From UBA1952 sp965200035 (GTDB lineage: Bacteria > Bacteroidota > Bacteroidia > Chitinophagales > Chitinophagaceae), in contig OZ241334.1 of assembly GCA_965200035.1 (NCBI GenBank), forward strand, positions 558,001 to 622,000: a stretch of 64,000 nucleotides of DNA, written 5' to 3'. Below are positions 16,272 through 24,223 of the stretch, piece by piece. The notes under the pieces are model-generated. The model saw nothing but the letters and a program-made list of their open reading frames with translations, did no database searches and was not told the DNA's origin. The position numbers and the translations under genes are program-made. Numbering within the stretch: the first letter of the stretch is position 1; each line of letters begins with the position of its first letter.

Positions 16272-17095
16272 ATGGTAAAAGGAATTTGTCGTTCAAAAAA
16301 TGAGTGTGTCCTGCCCTCCACCATGTAATTGGGCTGCTGTGCGATTCCTCTATCGGCAGCATGTTTACGAACCATGTGATAAAACTCTTTGTAGGTTCCG
16401 ATAAAGGAGCCCTCATTCCAGGTTGTTATAAGTAGCTCGGTAAACGTGCTCAATTCATCGGGTAAGTCTCGACCTGCCCTGGCCACCTGTTTGTCCTGGC
16501 AGGCGGCCAGTAGCAGCACGCTGCAAGCAACAGGCGCTTTTGTTCGTGAAGGCAGATCTTTAAGCAGGGTATCATAAAGTCGCTGATGACGCTCATATAA
16601 TTCATCAGGTTCCTCCTCTTCCGCCGCGTTAATAAGCCCAAACCACCGGGTAAACAACTTCCTCCCGAAATCCTTGATGATCGTGCCGCTGTGGCAGGCA
16701 TCACAGATGAAGAGAATCCTGACGCCGGGTTGAAAAAGACGCCATATTTTATGGAGCTCATCATCGATCAGGCAACGGTCGTAGAGCATCAGCGCCTCAT
16801 CCAGGTGGTCTTCCTCATCACCGTTTAGATCTTTGAACGTTCTTCCATGCCCGGAATAGCTCACAAAAAGGATATCATTTTCTTCCAAGATAACGGCAGC
16901 CCTGTGGAGTGCAGATACGACGTTATCTACGGTTGCTTCGTCATCGGTCATCAGGTAGCTATTGAACCCATTGATGTCCGCTATGGCCTGCATCACTTTT
17001 GCATCGTTGATGCAATTGGGTAGAAAAAACCTTGATTGGTAATGTCCCGGGTCTATTTCATTAAGCCCGATATGAAGTGAAATCCCTTTTGGCAT
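16268..17095 (-). CDS. Caspase-like (peptidase C14) cysteine protease, first gene of a seven-gene operon
   Basis: The 275-residue protein is almost entirely a caspase fold. It has the N-terminal LHIGLNEIDPGHY with the Asn-Asp helix start (NCINDAKVM), the catalytic His in YSGHGRTF (H83) and the catalytic Cys in ICDACHSGT (C134), in the exact order and spacing of bacterial metacaspase/orthocaspase domains. Acidic residues around 92-99 (NGDEEDHLDE) fit a calcium or substrate loop. The C-terminal 80 residues continue the fold. There is no signal peptide, so it is cytosolic. It leads the operon and is coupled by ATGA overlap to the 702-aa membrane protein. Known bacterial caspases act as proteolytic effectors in several conflict systems; the trigger and substrate here are unknown. 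Confidence 0.88.
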   Translation of the reverse strand: MPKGISLHIGLNEIDPGHYQSRFFLPNCINDAKVMQAIADINGFNSYLMTDDEATVDNVVSALHRAAVILEENDILFVSYSGHGRTFKDLNGDEEDHLDEALMLYDRCLIDDELHKIWRLFQPGVRILFICDACHSGTIIKDFGRKLFTRWFGLINAAEEEEPDELYERHQRLYDTLLKDLPSRTKAPVACSVLLLAACQDKQVARAGRDLPDELSTFTELLITTWNEGSFIGTYKEFYHMVRKHAADRGIAQQPNYMVEGRTHSFFERQIPFTI

Positions 17096-17189
17096 TATTT
17101 GAATAATTTTTTATCCCTGCAAAGATCTATCGACGTCAAAGAATGGTCAAGGCGAAATAGCTTGTTTATCTTAATGGATAGCAGGTGGT

Positions 17190-17205
17190 TTTTCCCCGGG
17201 GAAAA
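17190..17205. promoter_or_regulatory. Perfect 16-bp palindrome TTTTCCCCGGGGAAAA
   Basis: A fully symmetric palindrome in the divergent gap between the caspase operon (leftward) and the signalling operon (rightward), about 95 bp upstream of the caspase ATG. Its size suits a dimeric regulator. The response regulator of the neighbouring operon is an obvious candidate, but this is inference. Confidence 0.55.
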
Positions 17206-17240
17206 TTCCGGCATTTTACCCCCGAAATCTCCCCTTGTTT

Positions 17241-17254
17241 GGACTAATTAGTCC
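17241..17254. promoter_or_regulatory. Perfect 14-bp palindrome GGACTAATTAGTCC
   Basis: A second fully symmetric palindrome in the same divergent gap, 36 bp from the first, closer to the rightward operon. The pair of different palindromes suggests either two regulators or one operator plus one hairpin at the 5' end of a transcript. Confidence 0.55.
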
Positions 17255-17357
17255 TGTTTTTCGCCATATTTGGCTTTGGTGAAGGATTTCGATTTGGAAA
17301 CGCCTGCTTTCTGATGCTTTCTTGCGGTTCCAAACTTTTATTAAAAACCAAGCAATC

Positions 17358-17828
17358 ATGTCAACAACACGATTTCCGGCGCTCCCATCAATTTTTTTGG
17401 GTAAAGACAAAGCCAACGCACGCATCACTGCCTACTTGAATGGAAAGCACGCCACCCTTACCGACAGCATGGGCGGAATCACCGAAACAAAATCGATCTT
17501 CTATTCGATAGATCAGGTCGAGATGTTATTTAAAGAACTTGTATATTTGAACGCGGACGGTCTGCGCATCTATTTCGGCACTTATGAGGATGCGGACACC
17601 GAAGCCCCCGGCCAGCTATGCCTTATCATGGTACCTACCAGGGACTCCGGAGACGAAGGGCACGAGGATGTAATCGTCGAAGACGATGTCGATTTTCCGG
17701 ACCGCGCAGGCAGTGAAGACTTTATGGACCCGGATGCGTCAAAAGCTTATAATTACGGAGCTCCTTGCCCAACCATCTGTCCATCCGTCTTACATTCAAA
17801 ATACCCTCTAATTGTGGCAACCAGCTAA
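17358..17828 (+). CDS. Acidic hypothetical protein, first gene of signalling operon
   Basis: About 156 residues from ATG 17358 (an in-frame ATG at 17322 is also possible). The first two thirds form a compact alpha/beta domain (ANARITAYLNGKHATLTDSM ... LFKELVYLNADGLRIYFGTY). A strongly acidic linker follows (DEGHEDVIVEDDVDFPD), then a short tail. No membrane segment is present. The stop is 2 bp before the ATG of the membrane protein gene, so it is cotranscribed with the two-component system. I do not recognise the family; a role as cytosolic partner of the sensor is possible. Confidence 0.65.
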   Translation: MSTTRFPALPSIFLGKDKANARITAYLNGKHATLTDSMGGITETKSIFYSIDQVEMLFKELVYLNADGLRIYFGTYEDADTEAPGQLCLIMVPTRDSGDEGHEDVIVEDDVDFPDRAGSEDFMDPDASKAYNYGAPCPTICPSVLHSKYPLIVATS

Positions 17829-17830
17829 GC

Positions 17831-18505
17831 ATGCTTTTCTACTACATTTATCTATTGCCCTTATGTTTTAGCGTCCTTTCCAGTCTGAATATTCTCAGGC
17901 TGGATTGGCCGAAACATTTTAAATTATTTTCCATTTTCCTGACTACGACATTTTCTGTCGAAATAGTCGCACTGCTCTGGAGTCTTTATTGGCACCAGAC
18001 ACCCTGGTGGCATTTTCCGGCCAATAATATCTGGATCTATAACCTTTATCTCGTACCTCAGTATCTATTCTATTTCTACTTTTTCTCGTCCATGCTTACA
18101 TCCCAAACCATTAAAAAGCTGTCTGGCTTTATTGGTGGGGCATTCGTTATCATCGCCCTTATAAACCTTTTCCTGCGTCATCAGCTGTTCAGGGTGGATG
18201 CCGTGACGATCGTTATCGCTAACTTCATCATGGTATTCTATACTATCGCCTATTTTATGCAGCTTCTAAAGGCTAGTTCGGTAGAACGCCTTTCCAGGCA
18301 ACCCTTGTTTTGGATTGCAGCCGGTGCGTTTATTTTTCACATCGGCAACCTGCCCTGTTTTATGCTGTTTAATTATATTTCCGCGATTAATGCTCCGCTT
18401 GCAACCTCATTGTTCCGGATCATCACGACCCTGAATTGCGTGATGTATACCCTATATTCAATTGCCTTCCTATGCACCAGACGATTTCAGACGATACCGT
18501 CCTGA
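17831..18505 (+). CDS. Multi-TM membrane protein upstream of histidine kinase
   Basis: About 224 residues from ATG 17831, directly after the stop of the acidic-protein gene. It is almost entirely hydrophobic, with about seven membrane segments and short loops rich in Trp and Tyr near the membrane edge (LYWHQTPWWHFPANNIWIY). It has no transport or enzyme motif. Its 3' end overlaps the start of the histidine kinase gene by 34 bp. The kinase itself has only one membrane helix and no sensor domain, so this protein may serve as its membrane input module. Confidence 0.7.
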   Translation: MLFYYIYLLPLCFSVLSSLNILRLDWPKHFKLFSIFLTTTFSVEIVALLWSLYWHQTPWWHFPANNIWIYNLYLVPQYLFYFYFFSSMLTSQTIKKLSGFIGGAFVIIALINLFLRHQLFRVDAVTIVIANFIMVFYTIAYFMQLLKASSVERLSRQPLFWIAAGAFIFHIGNLPCFMLFNYISAINAPLATSLFRIITTLNCVMYTLYSIAFLCTRRFQTIPS

Positions 18506-19272
18506 CGGTTGTTCTTTCAACAGCCTTACTGGTGATTCTTGGAACCATTATCATCTTTTTTCTTTTTGCCTACCAGCGTAAGGTATACCGGCATCATGAA
18601 GATCTCCTAAAGCTTAACGAAACATTTAACAGGACACTACTTTTATCAAAGCTGGAAATCAGGGAGCAGACCCTTGATCATATGGCCAAAGAGTTGCACT
18701 CCAACGTCAGCCAGCTGGTTTCGGTAATTAATATCAATCTATCCACCTTGCTGCCTTTACCAGAAGCGCAGGAGACCGAGGCAGGTATCCGGGAAACAAA
18801 GAGCCTCGTCAAGATGCTGATGTCGGAAATCAAACGGTTAAGTGTAACGCTCAACACCGATCACATAGGCCGTATCGGCTTTTTGCAGATGCTGGCCGTT
18901 GAATTGGAACGTTTATCGGCAACAGGGATTTTCGAGATCAATTTTGAGAAATTAGGAGTTGAATACCGACTGCAGACTGATCGTGAAATTATTCTCTTCC
19001 GCCTTTGCCAGGAGATCTTAAACAACATCTTAAATCATGCCGATGCCTCGGTCATTGATGTCAAGTTGGCGTTTGATGAAGCTTTTTTGTCCGTTACGAT
19101 AGCCGATAATGGGGTAGGCTTCGACGCGGAAGCATTAGCGGGAGATACTACGCTGGTCAATAGTACCGGCCTGCATAATATCCGCAACCGCACCACCCAA
19201 ATGTCCGGAAGCGTCCATATTACCAGTAGTCCCGGCAACGGAACCACCATCAACGTCCAAATACCTGTATAA
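18472..19272 (+). CDS. NarL-type sensor histidine kinase
   Basis: 266 residues from ATG 18472, inside the end of the preceding gene. One N-terminal membrane helix (about 9-34) is followed directly by a HisKA_3-like dimerisation region with the phospho-acceptor in AKELHSNVSQLV (H76). The C-terminal HATPase domain has the N-box EILNNILNHADA and the G1-box DNGVGFD, with a later STGLHNIRNRTTQMSG. It lacks any periplasmic or PAS sensor domain. It pairs with the LuxR-type regulator encoded 3 bp downstream and likely depends on the two preceding genes for its signal. Confidence 0.85.
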   Translation: MHQTISDDTVLTVVLSTALLVILGTIIIFFLFAYQRKVYRHHEDLLKLNETFNRTLLLSKLEIREQTLDHMAKELHSNVSQLVSVININLSTLLPLPEAQETEAGIRETKSLVKMLMSEIKRLSVTLNTDHIGRIGFLQMLAVELERLSATGIFEINFEKLGVEYRLQTDREIILFRLCQEILNNILNHADASVIDVKLAFDEAFLSVTIADNGVGFDAEALAGDTTLVNSTGLHNIRNRTTQMSGSVHITSSPGNGTTINVQIPV

Positions 19273-19275
19273 TCT

Positions 19276-19974
19276 ATGATCAACAAAAAACAAATCCGGA
19301 TAGCGGTCGTCGACGATCACAATATTTTTCGAAAAGGCCTGATCAAGCTGATCAATGCAATCAACGACAGCCGGTATTTTATCCTTTTTGAAGCCAAAAA
19401 TGGAAAGGACATGATCTTCCAACTGGATAAGAAGGCCCTGCCCGACATTATCATCCTCGATATATGGATGAATGGGATGGACGGGTTCGAGTCAGCAAGG
19501 TGGCTTCAAGAGCATTATCCGGAAATCCTGGTACTGGTGATGAGTATGATCGAGACCGAAGACGCTATCCTCAGGATGCTTAGGTTTGGCGTGAAAGGCT
19601 ATTTATCGAAAGATATAGAAACAGCCGACCTAGCAACCGCTTTGAATGCGTTGATTGAAAAAGGTGACTATTATACCGGGTTTATCGCGGAAAAATTAGT
19701 GAAATCTATACAGTCTCCCGGCAGCAGTTCTGAAGACCCAAAAGTAGAATCGTCGAAAAGTTCGGCAGTGAAATTCAATGACCGGGAACGTGAATTTATC
19801 CGGTATACGTGTTCTGATCTGACTTACGTGGAGATCGCTTCAAAGATGTTCCTTAGCCCACATACCATCGAAGGGTATCGGGAATCGGTATTTAGAAAGG
19901 CGGACGTTAAGAGCAGACCTGGACTCGTGGTGTACGCTATCAGAAATAACTTGTTCAATTTGCAGATAGGCTAA
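19276..19974 (+). CDS. LuxR/NarL-family response regulator
   Basis: The 232-residue protein has a receiver domain (about 7-130) with the acidic pair in VVDDHNIFRKG, phospho-acceptor D62 in IILDIWMNGMDG, a Ser in VMSMIE and Lys in GYLSKD. A Ser-rich linker leads to a C-terminal LuxR-type HTH (about 170-230: REREFIRYTCSDLTYVEIASKM ending SPHTIEGYRESVFRK). It is cotranscribed with the kinase. Candidate targets are the palindromes at 17190 and 17241 between its own operon and the caspase operon. Confidence 0.88.
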   Translation: MINKKQIRIAVVDDHNIFRKGLIKLINAINDSRYFILFEAKNGKDMIFQLDKKALPDIIILDIWMNGMDGFESARWLQEHYPEILVLVMSMIETEDAILRMLRFGVKGYLSKDIETADLATALNALIEKGDYYTGFIAEKLVKSIQSPGSSSEDPKVESSKSSAVKFNDREREFIRYTCSDLTYVEIASKMFLSPHTIEGYRESVFRKADVKSRPGLVVYAIRNNLFNLQIG

Positions 19975-20021
19975 AGCAGGAACGGGTGGTTGTTACCATC
20001 ATGTCCTGCTTCGCTATTGAC

Positions 20022-20453
20022 TTAAACTATGGGCCCTTGTGGGATCCATCTTTGATATTGCTGCCGGTTATGCTTGACCTTGAGACTATCTTCGCCGTGT
20101 CTGCTCATCTGTTTCAGCACTTTGTTGGTCAGCTCGGTACTACCCAATTCTTTTTGCTGCGTGGATGCAAACTTGAAAATATGGGCATCCGAGAAAATAG
20201 TACCATTTTCGACCATCTTCTCTAAAAGATCGTTACCCATTTTACGGCGTTTGCCATCTTTTAAATGCCTGATCGTTGCAGCTTCGTTTTTATCCGGAAC
20301 GCGCCAGATATTTGTTCCACCGCACATATCGTATTCTTGACGGGAAATATCTGTTCCGATTGTCGGGCGAAAAACAGTTTTGTTGAGTTGGGCAAGCTTA
20401 GAGGTGCCAAAAAAGTCCCCCAAGTTGTCAATAATAGAATTTAAAACAGTCAT
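20022..20453 (-). CDS. Hypothetical protein, 143 aa
   Basis: A polar protein with no membrane segment, read leftward and convergent with the response regulator gene. It contains DMCGGTNIWRVPDKNEAATIRHLKDGKRRKMGNDLLEKM and ends in a basic, Gln-rich tail. I do not recognise a family. ATG 20453 is preceded by AAGGAGTGTAATGAA, a strong ribosome-binding site, which supports it as a real gene. Its place at the edge of the signalling/caspase region suggests an accessory function. Confidence 0.65.
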   Translation of the reverse strand: MTVLNSIIDNLGDFFGTSKLAQLNKTVFRPTIGTDISRQEYDMCGGTNIWRVPDKNEAATIRHLKDGKRRKMGNDLLEKMVENGTIFSDAHIFKFASTQQKELGSTELTNKVLKQMSRHGEDSLKVKHNRQQYQRWIPQGPIV

Positions 20454-20615
20454 TTCATTACACTCCTTGTTAAATAGCTAATGACCGCGCTATCATTACA
20501 TAATCAAACGCCTCTGTCAAGCATTAGTTTATCAGAAGATAAGTTTTGGGGTTTGTAAACTAATAAGATAAAACATGTACAACCTGAAGGCAACAGGTTT
20601 AAATCCGATCAGTTT

Positions 20616-20730
20616 GTAGGGGAGGCCCTGCTTCCATTGGCTATGAATTGATAGTTTATAGAGCAATAAGGCAAGTTCAATTGGGGTGAATTATGTTGAA
20701 CATTGCAAGTTTTAGTGCGGATTAAAATTT
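20616..20730. repeat. Copy A of a diverged ~110-bp direct repeat
   Basis: This stretch (ggaggccctgcttcc ... aattgatagtttatagagcaat ... ttttagtgcggattaaaa) is recognisably similar to 26215-26335, in the same orientation, with scattered substitutions and small indels. The two copies bracket the mannosidase/phospholipase pair. It may be a relic of an insertion-sequence end or of a duplicated boundary. The rest of the 725-bp gap 20454-21178 contains one doubtful short frame and otherwise nothing that I can support. Confidence 0.5.
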
Positions 20731-20769
20731 CGAAATTAACTACCGGACACTTGCCAGATTTCACTTTTC

Positions 20770-21012
20770 CTAGCAGACATGCACTAAAAACTGCAAGACC
20801 GGTTTGAGGCTGCTGTAACTGCTGCTATCTATCAAGGTCACGATTACATTGAACTGTTGTAGCGTACCTGCAGCAGGGCGCTGTACCATGTAAAAGTCGT
20901 AACCTGTGTATGGAAGTTTGCCTGTGTACGATGAAGCATTGTCTGATAGCCCGTTTATCGTCCTGTTGAAGTTTTTGAGTTGCTGCACAGCACCTGCCTG
21001 ATCATTCATTTT
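20770..21012 (-). CDS. Doubtful short frame or gene fragment
   Basis: About 80 residues from ATG 21012 (MNDQAGAVQQLKNFNRTIN...), with protein-like composition (DNASSYTGKLPYTGYDFYMVQRP) but no recognised family. It sits in an otherwise non-coding gap beside repeat copy A. It could be the 3' or middle part of a decayed gene rather than an intact one. Confidence 0.25.
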   Translation of the reverse strand, partial: KMNDQAGAVQQLKNFNRTINGLSDNASSYTGKLPYTGYDFYMVQRPAAGTLQQFNVIVTLIDSSSYSSLKPVLQFLVHVC

Positions 21013-21178
21013 AATATTGCCACCATTAAGCTTCAATAAAAATAGCTATCACCTTTTGAAAGGTAGCCTTGCCGTTAAATGCGGCTCTGACTTACTAGAA
21101 AATTTACCGTGTTTTAACTGTAAAATTTTCCCAGGAAAAGGTTCACTTTTGAAAAGCTTTTGAAAACATCCTATTCAA

Positions 21179-24058
21179 ATGAAAACAAACCCGGAACAAA
21201 TATTACGCGAAGAATTAAAAGTACCAGCCGACGCAGACCAGGTTATCATTCTTAGCATGGATGCACATATGGACTGGGATTGGGTATTGAACTTTCAAAC
21301 CCTCGCATTAAACGGAAATCAATCTTGGAGTCAGAAATCTGCCACTGGCATAATATCTGACGCGTTTAACCTCATGGCCGGAATTCTGCCGCCGGAGGCA
21401 ACACCTTATTCGAACACGTACTATTATTCTATTTGCGAAATCGGCTTTTTACGAGCTGCTATTGAAAATAGACCTGAGCTTCTGAATCTTTTTAAGGAAA
21501 AGATAGGCGATAAGTTACGTATTGTAGGTGGCGGCATTACCTCCCCCGACAATGTCTTACCACACGGTGAGCTATTCATCCGGAACTTTTTGATGGGTAA
21601 GCTATGGATGAAGCAAACACTTGCTTTACCTATGAGACAGGCGTATATCCCCGATGATTTTGGCCATTACTCACAGCTGCCAATTGCATTGGATGCCATG
21701 GGCTTCGAAGGAGTCAGCTTTTCGCGCTGCCCTGGTTCAAACGGGCAGGAAAGTCATATTTATCCATGTAGCTCTGATCCGGGTGGCTGCAATACATTTA
21801 AAGACTTGACAAAGCCGGGACATGTTGATTTTGTATGGCGAGCCGCAGACGGCTCAAATGTAATTACCCATTTTATGCAGGATCACTATAACCAGGGAAA
21901 CCATATTGGTGCGGTGAATACAGGTAATGGATATCAAAGGATAAAGGGACAGGGCAATAGCAATAATGATATCGCAGCCTATATAGGCTGCAATGCTCCT
22001 GCTGCACCTACACCATACATTTATGTACCTTGCGGTGACGACTTTGCCTCACCTATTGCAGAACTGGTCGGATATGCAAATGAGTGGAATGCAACACAGA
22101 ATTTTGGTACACAAGGTGAATCTGTTAAAGTATATGCTGTAGCTGCAACGCTTGATCATTATATACAATTAGTTGCGGCATATGAAAACAACCATCCCCA
22201 TACTTTACTTGAGAGGTCATTACATCCGTCACCTTATTGGACTGGTTTTTACGCAAGCCGGCCTGAGCTAAAGATTTTGTCGCAGGCTGCTACCCGTGCA
22301 TTGCTGAGCGCTGAAACTTTTTCTTATGTAGCAGATTATCTTCAAACCACAAGCTATCTCACTTGGAATACTATCGCAGACGCAAGAAACATAATGATTC
22401 GTAGTGGCTGGGAAACGGCAGTGCAGTCCACGCACCATGACTTCGTAACCGGTACTGCTGAAGACGGCGTTTACACAGGAGAACAAATCCCGCTATTAAA
22501 AAATGCAATAAGTTTGGGGCAAGGGGCAAGCAAGAGTGCACAACTGGAAATTTCCAGCTTAGTATTAGGTTTGGCAAAACCCGGTGAAACCCCAATCGTC
22601 ATCTTTAACCAGTTGGGAGCTTGTCAATCCGGGCTGGTTGAACTGCCTTCAATGGCGGGGATTTATCCGGCAAGCGTAATTTTGAATGACGGAACAGTAG
22701 GAGCGGTACAAATTGGCGAAAACGGAAAAATCCTGTTCCTTGCAAATATTCCATCACTTGGATATCAGTCAGCAAGTCTTTCCACAAACCCCGTTCCTCA
22801 AGTTTCTCCACTTAGCTGCAAGACAAATGCAGACAGGACGGTATTCACATTGGAAAATGAGCATCTGAAGGCGACAATAAGCTCTTCAGCCAATTGGGGC
22901 ATCATTTCCTTGATAGATAAAAATACCAATGCTGAAATGATTGCCGGTTCTCAGATCGGTAATGATCTTGTTTTTCTTATCGAAGAGTCTACGAACGGTA
23001 ACCTTTACACGTTTGCCAACGAAGATAAGGAAGGAACAATGAACCCTGACGGGAATGGAAAACTGGAACCAAGGAGCGCTTTGCTGATTGAAGATGGTCC
23101 GTTGAGGATAACCCTTCGAACGATAGTGGAATTCAGTTCTGACGGCAGCGGTACACCTATGAGCGCACTTTATACCCGTGATTATAGCATGATTATCAAT
23201 GAACCTATTCTGAGAATGTCGGTTACTGGCACAGTGCCGCTTACGGCTAATGGTCTTCCTAATGCTGATGATAATACAGGAGACAATTATTCGGTCATGA
23301 TAAGATTTCCGTTTGCTGGAGAGCGTACTGGTATTCAGGCAGTGCTAAATGGCATGCCACACGGTTGTCCATTCCACTATGAAACGGAAATGCCAAAGCA
23401 ATACTGGAATGCACCCATATTTCAACCTACCCATCATTTTGTGCTGCCTCAAGTAGATGGAAAAAACTTAGCTTCAATTTTTCACGCTGATATCCATGCT
23501 TGGGCTATTGACAGCGATGGATCGCTTTTGGGCTGCGTGCTCCGCAACACTCCTGCCCGCTACGGCCAGGCTCCCTGGGGCGCAAATGGCAGTGATACGG
23601 GTATGCACACACATACATACGCCATACGGATACCATCGGGAATCGCCAATCCGGACGACATAGCGCTTTTAAATGAATCATTATGTTTTCAAATGCCACT
23701 CCAGGCTGCATACGGCAATATACCGAATGGTCCAATGGGGGATTACAAGTCCGGTACTTTCTTGGGATTGCCTGCAAGCTTCTCTTTGGCCAGCGTATCC
23801 GGCAACGCGGTTATCCTCGCCGCCAAACACGGTAGCGTTGATATTGACGGACTGGTTTTGCGTATTTATCAACCCACTAACAAACCCTCAACCAACAAAA
23901 TCACCCTTGGTTCTGGTGGCACTAAAGCATTCTCCACTATTCGCAGGATAACTGCTTTGGAAGATCCAATAGATGATGAGCAACCGCAAACAATTAGCGC
24001 TGATGGAGAGGTTCTGATTTCTCTGAATAAGGCGTTGACTACATTCCTGGTTAAATAG
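21179..24058 (+). CDS. GH38-family alpha-mannosidase-like glycoside hydrolase
   Basis: The 959-residue protein follows the GH38 plan. An N-terminal catalytic domain has a Zn-binding segment MDAHMDWDW (H30, D32; HxDWD in place of the usual HxHWDxEW) and the catalytic Asp region YIPDDFGHYSQLP (about 160-172). A helical domain ends in THHDFVTGT (about 423-431), the third metal-site segment. A long C-terminal beta-sandwich follows (about 500-955), including NEHLKATISSSANWGIISLIDK. No signal peptide is evident, so cytoplasmic action is expected unless an unconventional export route exists. It likely removes alpha-linked mannose from glycans. The phospholipase gene lies 165 bp downstream on the same strand. 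Confidence 0.82.
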   Translation: MKTNPEQILREELKVPADADQVIILSMDAHMDWDWVLNFQTLALNGNQSWSQKSATGIISDAFNLMAGILPPEATPYSNTYYYSICEIGFLRAAIENRPELLNLFKEKIGDKLRIVGGGITSPDNVLPHGELFIRNFLMGKLWMKQTLALPMRQAYIPDDFGHYSQLPIALDAMGFEGVSFSRCPGSNGQESHIYPCSSDPGGCNTFKDLTKPGHVDFVWRAADGSNVITHFMQDHYNQGNHIGAVNTGNGYQRIKGQGNSNNDIAAYIGCNAPAAPTPYIYVPCGDDFASPIAELVGYANEWNATQNFGTQGESVKVYAVAATLDHYIQLVAAYENNHPHTLLERSLHPSPYWTGFYASRPELKILSQAATRALLSAETFSYVADYLQTTSYLTWNTIADARNIMIRSGWETAVQSTHHDFVTGTAEDGVYTGEQIPLLKNAISLGQGASKSAQLEISSLVLGLAKPGETPIVIFNQLGACQSGLVELPSMAGIYPASVILNDGTVGAVQIGENGKILFLANIPSLGYQSASLSTNPVPQVSPLSCKTNADRTVFTLENEHLKATISSSANWGIISLIDKNTNAEMIAGSQIGNDLVFLIEESTNGNLYTFANEDKEGTMNPDGNGKLEPRSALLIEDGPLRITLRTIVEFSSDGSGTPMSALYTRDYSMIINEPILRMSVTGTVPLTANGLPNADDNTGDNYSVMIRFPFAGERTGIQAVLNGMPHGCPFHYETEMPKQYWNAPIFQPTHHFVLPQVDGKNLASIFHADIHAWAIDSDGSLLGCVLRNTPARYGQAPWGANGSDTGMHTHTYAIRIPSGIANPDDIALLNESLCFQMPLQAAYGNIPNGPMGDYKSGTFLGLPASFSLASVSGNAVILAAKHGSVDIDGLVLRIYQPTNKPSTNKITLGSGGTKAFSTIRRITALEDPIDDEQPQTISADGEVLISLNKALTTFLVK

Positions 24059-24223
24059 AGCTCTGATGGAAAGGACAATACCATTAAGCAGATACCAGCG
24101 GATTCCGGCAGACAATTGTGATGGACTCAAATCATCTGGCGTTGCACTAAATACAAAACCGCTTCCATGCCTACGAACACAAAACCATATTTTATTGACC
24201 AGTTACCAAAATCATAAAAGCCT

